42,520 nt of DNA, taken from contig JABABJ010000142.1 in assembly GCA_014238275.1 (NCBI GenBank), positions 1 through 42,520 on the forward strand. The letters run 5' to 3'. This DNA is from Leptospirales bacterium (lineage in GTDB: Bacteria; Spirochaetota; Leptospiria; Leptospirales; Leptonemataceae). Every line of letters begins with the position of its first letter. Position 1 is the stretch's first letter. Below are positions 35,929-42,520 of the stretch, one piece after another. The notes under the pieces were generated by a model. That model did not search any database, was not told where the DNA came from, and was given only the letters and a program-made list of their open reading frames with translations. The position numbers were made by a program, and so were the translations under genes.

Positions 35929-37217
35929 GCCGTATTTATATGTCCTGTCCATCGGCCGGAGTAAAGATTGGCCTTGCCTTTTCTGGAGGTCTTGATACAA
36001 GAGCTGCTGCTCTTTGGATGAGCCAAAAAGGGATTCAGGTGTATGCTTATACTGCTGATCTTGGTCAGCCTGACGAAAAAAACATGGAAGCAATTTCAGA
36101 TATTGCTATGGAACATGGGGCTCAAAAGGCCTTCCTTCTGGATTGCAAAGAGGATCTGGCGTACCAAGGGTTTCTTTCGATTCAATGCGGTTCTTTTCAT
36201 ATACAATCAGGAGGACGCAAATATTTTAATACCACTCCTATTGGGAGAGCAGTTGCTGTTGGGGCTATCTTGAAAGCTATGAAAAAAAATGATATAGATA
36301 TTTTTGGAGATGGAAGTACCTATAAAGGAAATGATATACAACGTTTTTATCGCTACGGTATACTTGCAAATCCAAATCTTCGATTCTATAAGCCGTGGTT
36401 GGATGAGGAATTTGTAAGCTCTATGGGAGGAAGACGTGAGATGTCTCTTTATCTGGAAAAGCATGGAAAACCTTATCATACAAGCTCAGAAAAAGCCTAT
36501 AGTACAGATTCAAATCTTTTGGGAGCATCTCATGAAGGAAAATCCTTGGAAGATATTCAAGAAAGTATCTACAAAGTAGATCCAATTATGAGTTGTCCTC
36601 ATTGGAAAGAAGAAGTGAAAATAGAAAAAGAAACTGTAACAATAGAATTTCAAGAAGGTCTCCCCATAAAAATTAACGAGAAGAGCTTCAAAAACTGTGC
36701 TGAGCTTATGACTACTGCTAACCAAATCGGAGGGAGGCATGGTCTTGGCTTCAGTGATCAAATTGAAAACAGAATCATTCAAGCGAAAAGCAGAGGTATA
36801 TATGAGGCTCCTGGTATGGCATTAATCCATATTTGCTATGATCGTCTTTTAAATTCTATACACAGTCAGTCTATGTTGGACCAGCACTATTTGCAAGGGA
36901 GGCGACTTTCCTATCTTCTTTACGAAGGAAGTTGGTATGAGCCTGAGGCTCTTTTCCTCAAAGATGCACTTTGTCGATGGATAGGTTCTTATGTGGAAGG
37001 GAAGGTGAGCCTTGAGCTTCGTCGAGGAGATGATTACAGTATTTTGACAACAGAATGTTGTAACAGTACTTATCGCTCGGAAAGTCTCAGTATGGAAAAA
37101 ACAGAGTCAGCTTTTACTCCTGTGGAACGAGTGGGATCTTTACGAATGTTGGATATCCACCTTGCAGATAGTCGTTTTTTACTAGAAAAGCACAGGCAGC
37201 AAAATTCAAAGTCATAG
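35925..37217 (+). CDS. argG: Argininosuccinate synthase
   Basis: Joins citrulline and aspartate with ATP, the penultimate step of arginine synthesis. It is of the E. coli-like type: AYTADLGQPDE, FNTTPIGRAVAVGAILKAM, DIFGDGSTYKGNDIQRFYRYG, STDSNLLGASHEGK, IGGRHGLGFSDQIENRI and AKSRGIYEAPGMALIH. 430 residues, slightly shorter than the E. coli protein. The PP-loop reads FSGGLDTR (R26) where the family has SGGLDTS, from an AGA codon. ATG 35925 overlaps the sixA stop; the frame is open from 35898. Confidence 0.94.
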   Translation: MSRIYMSCPSAGVKIGLAFSGGLDTRAAALWMSQKGIQVYAYTADLGQPDEKNMEAISDIAMEHGAQKAFLLDCKEDLAYQGFLSIQCGSFHIQSGGRKYFNTTPIGRAVAVGAILKAMKKNDIDIFGDGSTYKGNDIQRFYRYGILANPNLRFYKPWLDEEFVSSMGGRREMSLYLEKHGKPYHTSSEKAYSTDSNLLGASHEGKSLEDIQESIYKVDPIMSCPHWKEEVKIEKETVTIEFQEGLPIKINEKSFKNCAELMTTANQIGGRHGLGFSDQIENRIIQAKSRGIYEAPGMALIHICYDRLLNSIHSQSMLDQHYLQGRRLSYLLYEGSWYEPEALFLKDALCRWIGSYVEGKVSLELRRGDDYSILTTECCNSTYRSESLSMEKTESAFTPVERVGSLRMLDIHLADSRFLLEKHRQQNSKS

Positions 37218-37256
37218 CGACAAGAAGATTTGCAAGATCAACTACTTATCAACTTC

Positions 37257-37625
37257 TTAGCGAGGCGATGTTAGTTCTCTATAGCTTCGGACTAGGTTAT
37301 CTGCGAGAGTCTTTGTAAGGTTTAGGGCAAAACGAGCCTTTTCTGCTGCAATTAGGACATCGTGAACCTCTACAGAATCAGGGTCATAGACGGCTTGTGA
37401 TGATAGTTGATGGCTTTTGGCATCCAAAGATTCTACGCTTGAGAGAGCATCTTTCAGGGCACCTGCAAATCCTTCGTCTGATTTTGAAGGAGGGTGTGCT
37501 TGTTGACTCGGTTGCATGTGGAGGGGATGGCTTGCTTGCATCAGTAGATTCGTTCGATTTTCTACCCCCTTGACTTGTGGTATAGGATTTTGAAAGTCTA
37601 CTCCTCTTGTACTATAAATGTCCAT
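37257..37625 (-). CDS. fliE: Flagellar hook-basal body complex protein FliE
   Basis: 122 residues. The second half is the FliE signature: FAGALKDALSSVESLDAKSHQLSSQAVYDPDSVEVHDVLIAAEKARFALNLTKTLADNLVRSYRELTSPR. FliE links the MS ring to the rod. The Pro/Gln-rich N-terminal part (28-55) is variable. Last gene of flgB-flgC-fliE; the next gene on that side is the convergent argG, so fliF and the rest of the usual operon are not here. Confidence 0.93.
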   Translation of the reverse strand: MDIYSTRGVDFQNPIPQVKGVENRTNLLMQASHPLHMQPSQQAHPPSKSDEGFAGALKDALSSVESLDAKSHQLSSQAVYDPDSVEVHDVLIAAEKARFALNLTKTLADNLVRSYRELTSPR

Positions 37626-37727
37626 TGATTTTCTCCTCTATATTAATTGCCAAAAGTGCCAAAAACGATCCCAAGAAGGCTTCTTCTGAGACATCATAGG
37701 AAGAACTAGACATTTGCTCTGATAGTA

Positions 37728-38189
37728 TCATGCTCTTGTCAACTCTAATGCCTTTTGGAACATCTGTCTGCTTCCGATAATCACTTGAGCATTTGCCTCA
37801 TAAGAACGAGAAGCACTGATCATATCAGTCATTTCTTCAACGATATTCACATTAGGAAGCTCGACATATCCCTTTTTCGTACCTATTTGAACTGCATCAG
37901 GATGATAGGGATCATATTTGAGCCTGAGAGGCTTCATATCCTTTTCGATTTTTTCGACTTTGACTCCTCGTCCAAGCCCTTTTTCCAGAGCATGAGGATA
38001 AACAGGAGAGCGCCATACACTTCTCATATTGATAGGAGTCATTACAACTCTATCTCGGCGAAAGGGACCATCTCCAGACTGATTTCTCGTGGTTTCAGCG
38101 TTTGCTATATTATTGGAAATTACATCCAAACGAAGCCTTTGAGCACTGAGACCAGATGCTGCTGTATGAATTGCGTCAAACATTCCCAT
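37728..38189 (-). CDS. flgC: Flagellar basal-body rod protein FlgC
   Basis: 153 residues. The N-terminus AASGLSAQRLRLDVISNNIANAETTR is the rod-protein motif, with the C-terminal VNIVEEMTDMISASRSYEANAQVI helix and KALELTRA ending. FlgC is a proximal rod subunit exported by the flagellar type III system. 37 bases downstream of flgB and 102 upstream of fliE, same strand. Confidence 0.96.
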   Translation of the reverse strand: MGMFDAIHTAASGLSAQRLRLDVISNNIANAETTRNQSGDGPFRRDRVVMTPINMRSVWRSPVYPHALEKGLGRGVKVEKIEKDMKPLRLKYDPYHPDAVQIGTKKGYVELPNVNIVEEMTDMISASRSYEANAQVIIGSRQMFQKALELTRA

Positions 38190-38226
38190 AAGATAATACT
38201 CTCGATGATACTTCTATATTCACTTT

Positions 38227-38664
38227 CTATACTCCTGGTCTAAGAAGAAAATTGAGGTGACGAAAAGAAGATGCAAGTCGGTCGATCATAAGATGGTAGC
38301 GAAGCTGGTTTCGGACGAGTTTTGATGTTTCGTCTTCTATATCAACATTGTTTCCGTCGTTTCTCATCGTAGAATGATAGTCCGTATGAATGTTAGGGGC
38401 AACATTTTTGGGTTTGCGATGAGGGCGTGTACTAATATGCTTCGGATCTGCTGTCAATAGAGGAGGCTCCTCCATTCTTTGGCGATTGAAGTCTAAAACA
38501 CGTTTCAGTTCGGATTCAAAACTGACCTCAGATCGTTTGAAGTGAGGGACATCTACATTTGCAATATTATTGGCAATGACTTTCTGCCTAAGGGAAGTAG
38601 TATCAAGCCCCTTCTCAAGCATCTTCATGGATTGTGTCATCATACTTTCTCCAAATAATCCCAT
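38227..38664 (-). CDS. flgB: Flagellar basal-body rod protein FlgB
   Basis: 145 residues with the FlgB N-terminal motif LEKGLDTTSLRQKVIANNIANVDVPHFKRSEVSFE and the C-terminal helix RNQLRYHLMIDRLASSF. It is the first gene of flgB-flgC-fliE. AAGGGAT lies just before ATG 38664. The 176-base gap to the divergent NtrC-type gene shows no clear sigma-28 or sigma-54 promoter. Confidence 0.95.
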   Translation of the reverse strand: MGLFGESMMTQSMKMLEKGLDTTSLRQKVIANNIANVDVPHFKRSEVSFESELKRVLDFNRQRMEEPPLLTADPKHISTRPHRKPKNVAPNIHTDYHSTMRNDGNNVDIEDETSKLVRNQLRYHLMIDRLASSFRHLNFLLRPGV

Positions 38665-38799
38665 ACGATCCCTTCGGAATATTAGAAAAAAACTTTACTA
38701 AAAATTATGTCTCATGAAAAATGTAGGAAAAAAAGTGAGTATAAGTTTGCTCAAAATACCTTCATAAAATATAAATATACTTGAGACTTCTCTTCTATG

Positions 38800-38825
38800 A
38801 TAAAACAAGGTAATAAAACAAGGTG
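38800..38825 (+). repeat. 13-base tandem duplication in the leader of the NtrC-type gene
   Basis: ATAAAACAAGGTA (38800-38812) is followed by ATAAAACAAGGTG (38813-38825). Each copy carries an AAGGT ribosome-site-like core; the second AAGGTGA is about 14 bases from the ATG. Confidence 0.75.
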
Positions 38826-38840
38826 AAATAAGAAAACTAG

Positions 38841-40220
38841 ATGCCTTCCATCCTGCTCATAGAAGATAATCTTATGCAAAGAAAGGCTATAGCTGAATTT
38901 CTGAATTTGCAAAAGATCAAAGGGCAGGGGCTAATCGTATGGGAGGCTTCAGACCTTGCTTCAGCCTCTTCTCTTCTCAAAAATAAAAGGATAGATCTTG
39001 TATTAAGCGATCTAAAGCTTCCCGATGGAGAAGGAAGCAGTCTCATCAAAGAAACTCATCAAATTGATCCTAAGGTACCCTTCCTCCTCCTCACAGGAGA
39101 GCCTTCTATTGAAACTGCAGTGGATGCGATTCAGAAGGGAGCTCATGATTATCTTTTAAAGCCTGTCGACTTAGTCCATCTGAAAAAAAAGGTAGTATCA
39201 CTTCTGGAAACAGCCAGCTTACGTGTCGAAAATCAGAATCTTCGCCATAGACTTGATGAAAACTTTGCTACAGAGGGATTTATTGGTAAATCCTCTGTAC
39301 TTAGAGAGCTTATCGAAAAAGTCAAACAAATTGCCTCAGTAGATGTAACTGTGACTTTGGAGGGAGAAAGCGGTACAGGAAAGGAAATGATCGCCAACCT
39401 CATTCACCAATCTTCTTCTCGTTCTTCCCAAGCATTTATCAAGGTAAACTGTGGTGCACTCACCAAAACTTTATTAGAATCTGAGCTTTTTGGTTCTTCG
39501 AAAGGAGCTTATACAGGAGCTGATAGGGATCGGGAAGGCTATTTTGAGGCGGCCAATGGAGGGACTATTTTCCTCGACGAAATTGGAGAAATGGAGCCAG
39601 AAAGTCAGGTTCGGCTTTTAAGAGTCCTTGAAGAGAGACATGTGATACGAGTAGGTTCTACAAAACCGATACCTGTGGATATTAGGATCATTGCCGCTAC
39701 CAATAAACAGATCCTTGATGAAGTAGAAAAGGAATTATTCCGAGAAGACCTTTATTATAGACTTGCGGTTGTGAAGCTGAGTCTTCCCTCTTTGCGCGAA
39801 CATGCTGAGGATATCCCTCTTCTTTTCAATCATTTTATCACTTCGTTTAATGAGAAATATGGAAAGTCAGTAAGAGGAATATCAAAAGAGCTTACTTCTT
39901 TTTTTCAACGCTATCATTGGCCTGGGAATGTTCGTGAGTTTAGAAATGTCTTAGAAGGAATGGTGATTCTTGCGTCTGATGATATCCTACAAGTTCATGA
40001 TCTTCCACTAGAGCTGGCACGTCCCTCCAAGAGTCAGCCAAAAGGGCGTAAGCTTCTGAAAAATATCATTCCAGGACATTCGTGGAAAGATTATGAATTG
40101 GTGATTTTACAGCGGAATCTCCAATTTTTTCAAGGAAATCGAGAACAAACAGCAGAATCACTTGGAATTTCAGAACGGACTTTGTATAGAAAGATCAGAG
40201 AATATAAAATCGAAGTTTAA
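38841..40220 (+). CDS. NtrC-family sigma-54-dependent response regulator
   Basis: 459 residues with three domains. Receiver (1-120) has E8/D9, the phospho-acceptor D57 in LVLSDLKLPDG, T85 and K107. The AAA+ domain has Walker A GESGTGKE (175-182), GAYTGA (222-227, the sigma-54 contact loop), a GGTIFLDEIGEM Walker B, RIIAATNK and FREDLYYRLAVV. The C-terminal Fis-type helix-turn-helix is TAESLGISERTLYRKIREYKI. All residues needed for phosphorylation, ATP use and sigma-54 contact are present. Divergent from flgB-flgC-fliE, which may point to flagellar control, but no target site is visible. No sensor kinase gene is adjacent. Confidence 0.93.
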   Translation: MPSILLIEDNLMQRKAIAEFLNLQKIKGQGLIVWEASDLASASSLLKNKRIDLVLSDLKLPDGEGSSLIKETHQIDPKVPFLLLTGEPSIETAVDAIQKGAHDYLLKPVDLVHLKKKVVSLLETASLRVENQNLRHRLDENFATEGFIGKSSVLRELIEKVKQIASVDVTVTLEGESGTGKEMIANLIHQSSSRSSQAFIKVNCGALTKTLLESELFGSSKGAYTGADRDREGYFEAANGGTIFLDEIGEMEPESQVRLLRVLEERHVIRVGSTKPIPVDIRIIAATNKQILDEVEKELFREDLYYRLAVVKLSLPSLREHAEDIPLLFNHFITSFNEKYGKSVRGISKELTSFFQRYHWPGNVREFRNVLEGMVILASDDILQVHDLPLELARPSKSQPKGRKLLKNIIPGHSWKDYELVILQRNLQFFQGNREQTAESLGISERTLYRKIREYKIEV

Positions 40221-40223
40221 GTC

Positions 40224-41024
40224 ATGACACGACTTTCTAAAGCAAGAGGAATTGTAATCCACAGGAGACGGGTCAGAGAAAGCGATAGTATTGTCCGAAT
40301 TTTGACAGATGCTGGACAAAGCTTTGAGTTTTGGGCTCATGGGATACATTCTTCTCTGAAAAATCGTACTCCTCTCCTAATTGAGCTTGGAAGCCTGATT
40401 TGTATCGACTATTATGAATCCACAAGAGGAGTTCTTTCTTTGAAAGAGGGTGTCCTAGAAAACCGCTTTGAAGAGCTGAAAAAAGAATATAACGATGTCA
40501 CTCTACTTTCTTATTTTTTAGATCTGACGTCTTTTATTGCTTCTTACGAAGCGTCACTTCCTCTCTTTATGCTTTTATCTGGAAGCATAGATACCCTATG
40601 TCATTCTAAAAGAAAAAGCAATCATAAAAGTCCATTGAGACATCATCTACAAACTGCTTTATTAATCATCTTTTTTCAAATACGTCTTTTAAAGCTCCTT
40701 GGTTTAGTCAGAGTAGAGACAAGATGTATACTTTGTGATAATTTTCTAAACGAGGAGGCTCATTTGAATCTTCCTGAACTTAGCTTTAGTTGTAAGGACT
40801 GCAGCCCTGAATCTACTCAAGAGCATTTCCAGCTTGCTGAGCTGATCTCTAGTGGAGCATCTCATAAATTCGGAAAATTTGCAAAATATTGGACAGAACA
40901 GACGAGCAAGCTTGATCTTCCAAAGACCTACCACAGGCTTCATCTGAGTCTCCAAGACTTCCGTGGTCGAGAGTTTTCAAGTTTTCCTTTTCTGGACTTT
41001 GGTCAATACTCAAAAAATGTTTGA
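40224..41024 (+). CDS. recO: DNA repair protein RecO
   Basis: 266 residues. N-terminal OB fold (KARGIVIHRRRVRESDSIVRILTDAGQ, FWAHGIHSSL), helical middle part (LLSYFLDLTSF, LLIIFFQIRLLKLLG) and a zinc site CILCDN with FSCKDC. RecO with RecF and RecR loads RecA on gapped DNA. It starts three bases after the regulator stop, so the two are probably co-transcribed. Repeat R4 begins five bases after its stop and may end the transcript. Confidence 0.9.
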   Translation: MTRLSKARGIVIHRRRVRESDSIVRILTDAGQSFEFWAHGIHSSLKNRTPLLIELGSLICIDYYESTRGVLSLKEGVLENRFEELKKEYNDVTLLSYFLDLTSFIASYEASLPLFMLLSGSIDTLCHSKRKSNHKSPLRHHLQTALLIIFFQIRLLKLLGLVRVETRCILCDNFLNEEAHLNLPELSFSCKDCSPESTQEHFQLAELISSGASHKFGKFAKYWTEQTSKLDLPKTYHRLHLSLQDFRGREFSSFPFLDFGQYSKNV

Positions 41025-41029
41025 TTTTT

Positions 41030-41304
41030 CACGAGAGGGATGACCGCGCCTCCCTCTCTGGAAAATAGTCAATATTCACTAAAAACAGGAGTCGGTACTA
41101 GTAGGTATTAGCTATCGTCTTAGTGAATATTTACTGAAAACAGGCGCGGGCACGCCTATAGATGGAAGCAAGCCACGCTGAGGCGTGATTGTTGATATTA
41201 GGAGGTAGTCTTCGTGGCTTGCTCTTAGGAAAGTCGCCGAAAAGACAGGGAGTTTTAGTGAATACCTACTAGTAGATTCGTCTGTTTTTAGTAAATATTC
41301 ACTA
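41030..41304 (+). repeat. MITE-like composite repeat, copy R4, with terminal inverted repeats
   Basis: Begins five bases after recO with a degraded G hairpin (41030-41061, loop ACCGCG). The inner element 41066-41304 has imperfect inverted ends of about 47 bases (41066-41112 and 41258-41304). Both carry TAGT-AATAT-ACTAAAAACAG-like starts and ACTAGTAGGTATT cores. A second pair, TAGTGAATATTTACT at 41121 and its complement ending at 41304, matches over 23 bases with one mismatch. Inside is a C module with perfect 10-bp arms GCAAGCCACG (41168-41177) and CGTGGCTTGC (41213-41222). No ORF of note lies inside. The TAG at 41304-41302 is the stop of the DUF5131 gene. Confidence 0.85.
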
Positions 41305-42072
41305 GTTTTTGCCCTTTCGCGGGAGTATGTGTTTCAATGCAGATGTAGGATATGCACGCCAGAATTTACCATCTATCTTTCCCCCGTTGGCTTTTTTGCT
41401 TCGCTTTTGATTGTCTTCTCCCCAAGTTCCCCATTGCTTGAAGAAGAAAGAAACGTTTTGTTCTTCACATTGCTCTTTGATGTTAATGACCCATCCTTTT
41501 TTCATTGGTCGAGCTTGAGGTCCAGATTCTCCACCGACTATAACCCAATGAATATGAGTAAAATCAATTTTCCCCAAGTTTTCAAGTAGAGGCTCAATCG
41601 ATAGGAAGCGAATTTTAGCACGGATGTGCCGTAATACATCTATACGTTCTAGTCCGTGCTTGATATTCTCTACAGTGACTCCTAACCAGACATTATCAGG
41701 AACATTTCTTTTTTTTGTATAAGACAGCATTCTTCTGGGTCTTTTGGTTAATACTTGGTAGTGGTGTTGAGGTGTCCTTTCCATCACAGAAAAAACTTTG
41801 TCCAAATAAGAAAAAGGTATCTTTTCGTGGAAAAGATCGCTCATTGAGTTGACAAAGTAGGTACTTGCTTTCCTACGCTGGAGTGGCTCTTGAAGCCTCT
41901 CTGGCATCAAAGAAAGTGCAAAACCATTTTCGTAGCCTCTTACCTTCATGTGCTTGAGGCGAATAGCCATAGCTTCTGCATAACAGTTTTTACAACCAGC
42001 CGAAACTTTGGAACAGCCCGTCGTTGGGTTCCAAGTCCTCTCTGTCCATTCTATTTGAGAGGTACCACTCAT
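41302..42072 (-). CDS. DUF5131 (phage Gp37/Gp68) family protein
   Basis: 256 residues. IEWTERTWNPTTGCSKVSAGCKNCYAEAMA near the start gives cysteines C20, C27 and C30, the conserved cluster of the Gp37/Gp68 family, which looks like a variant radical-SAM iron-sulfur site. Other family marks are YFVNSMSDLFHEKIP, HHYQVLTKRPRRM, NVWLGVTVEN, RFLSIEPLLENLG and WVIVGGESGPQARPM. Function is unproven; homologues lie in phages and mobile regions, often beside a three-Cys-motif partner, which is absent here. It sits alone between repeats R4 and R5, and its stop codon is the first triplet of the R4 end. Confidence 0.85.
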   Translation of the reverse strand: MSGTSQIEWTERTWNPTTGCSKVSAGCKNCYAEAMAIRLKHMKVRGYENGFALSLMPERLQEPLQRRKASTYFVNSMSDLFHEKIPFSYLDKVFSVMERTPQHHYQVLTKRPRRMLSYTKKRNVPDNVWLGVTVENIKHGLERIDVLRHIRAKIRFLSIEPLLENLGKIDFTHIHWVIVGGESGPQARPMKKGWVINIKEQCEEQNVSFFFKQWGTWGEDNQKRSKKANGGKIDGKFWRAYPTSALKHILPRKGKN

Positions 42073-42145
42073 CGCTTTATTAAACTCTATGAAAGAAGAA
42101 TATCATTTGTGAATGGATTTTAATTATATCATCATCTTTAATAGC

Positions 42146-42520
42146 AGAAGCCTTCCTTCGCTTGCTTCCATCTATGCTTTCCCAGAGAGGGAGGACCGCG
42201 CCTCCCTCTCTGGACTCTCCCCGCGCCCGATGCTTCACAGACCTCCTGTCTGTGGGTGTCGGGTATGTTCCGCCACGTCCGTGTGGCGGTCTTTGGTATC
42301 TATAGGGATTTTTGGTTTTTTCGGCGGTTCTTCTAAGAGCAAGCCTAGATACTCACTCCCAATATCAACAAGCCCGACTCAGCAGGCTTGCTTCCATGTA
42401 TCCCTTTCCAGAGAGGGAGGACCGCGCCTCCCTCTCTGGACTCTCCCCGCGCCCTCGGCGACGCAGATAAGACCTAAGTTGCACCGTCCGTGGTGCAACT
42501 TAGGGACGCCAAAACAGGGA
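42146..42520 (-). repeat. Composite palindromic repeat, copy R5 (runs to window edge)
   Basis: Mainly the R1 order in reverse: a G hairpin with perfect 13-bp arms (42182-42194 and 42201-42213), linker CTCTCCCCGCGCCC (42215-42228), an E hairpin (CACAGAC/GTCTGTG with outer CCCGA/TCGGG), a D hairpin (42270-42289), and a C module (GCAAGCCT at 42339, AGGCTTGC at 42384). A second identical G hairpin (42408-42439) and linker (42441-42454) follow, then an I hairpin (42473-42504) as in R3. The copy may continue past the window. Confidence 0.85.

Noticed and set aside
41302-42072. DUF5131 as part of an anti-phage defence island
   Set aside because: No partner, nuclease, helicase or other defence gene is in the window; only repeats and recO adjoin it.

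Overview
The window reads as chromosomal DNA of a spirochaete, most likely of the order Leptospirales. This is an inference. It rests on flagellar genes (fliG, flgB-flgC-fliE, a motility-associated Maf/DUF115 protein), several lipoproteins with relaxed lipoboxes, GLUG-repeat surface lipoproteins, an outer-membrane barrel protein, and moderately AT-rich sequence with many TTG/GTG starts. No rRNA, tRNA, CRISPR array or recognisable transposase gene was found.

Layout from left to right. 1-395 is a cluster of palindromic repeats (copy R1). 396-4605 is a plus-strand run: an HDOD regulator, a Maf/DUF115 protein and trmB. mnmA (minus) overlaps the 3' end of trmB. A perfect 29-bp inverted repeat lies between mnmA and pckA. 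6047-13580 holds pckA, an endonuclease III-like glycosylase, a small lipoprotein, a thioredoxin-fold membrane protein, an M23 peptidase, a membrane protein of unknown function, a gluzincin peptidase and a small exported protein; several are packed head-to-head or tail-to-tail with overlaps. fliG and rpmA follow on minus, then leuC-leuD-folD on plus. A large GLUG lipoprotein (18617-20926) sits between repeat copies R2 and R3. 21186-24390 is a minus-strand run htpX-hemB-hisF-hisE. A GLUG gene remnant follows, then a GT9-like glycosyltransferase, an acyl-CoA dehydrogenase, arsS, an outer-membrane protein and a second GLUG lipoprotein. 32066-37217 is plus-strand: a divergent DnaA-like protein, a MORN-repeat protein, pyrB, sixA and argG. 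flgB-flgC-fliE run on minus, divergent from an NtrC-type regulator followed by recO. The right end is a DUF5131 (Gp37/Gp68) gene between repeat copies R4 and R5.

Most genes are housekeeping: leucine, histidine, arginine, pyrimidine, folate and haem synthesis, gluconeogenesis, tRNA modification and DNA repair. The surface lipoproteins, the flagellar genes and the HDOD and NtrC-type regulators suggest a motile, environment-sensing cell. arsS hints at arsenosugar synthesis.

The most unusual content is an interspersed family of composite repeats (R1 1-290, R2 18290-18494, R3 20929-21160, R4 41030-41304, R5 42146-42520). They are assembled from a small set of hairpin modules in varying order and orientation. 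Corresponding stems differ between copies by paired, compensating changes, so base pairing appears to be kept. One copy (R4) has about 47-bp imperfect terminal inverted repeats, and the stop codon of the DUF5131 gene is the first triplet of one of them. The copies flank accessory genes (the GLUG lipoprotein and DUF5131), which suggests a mobile or recombinogenic family not obviously matching a named element.
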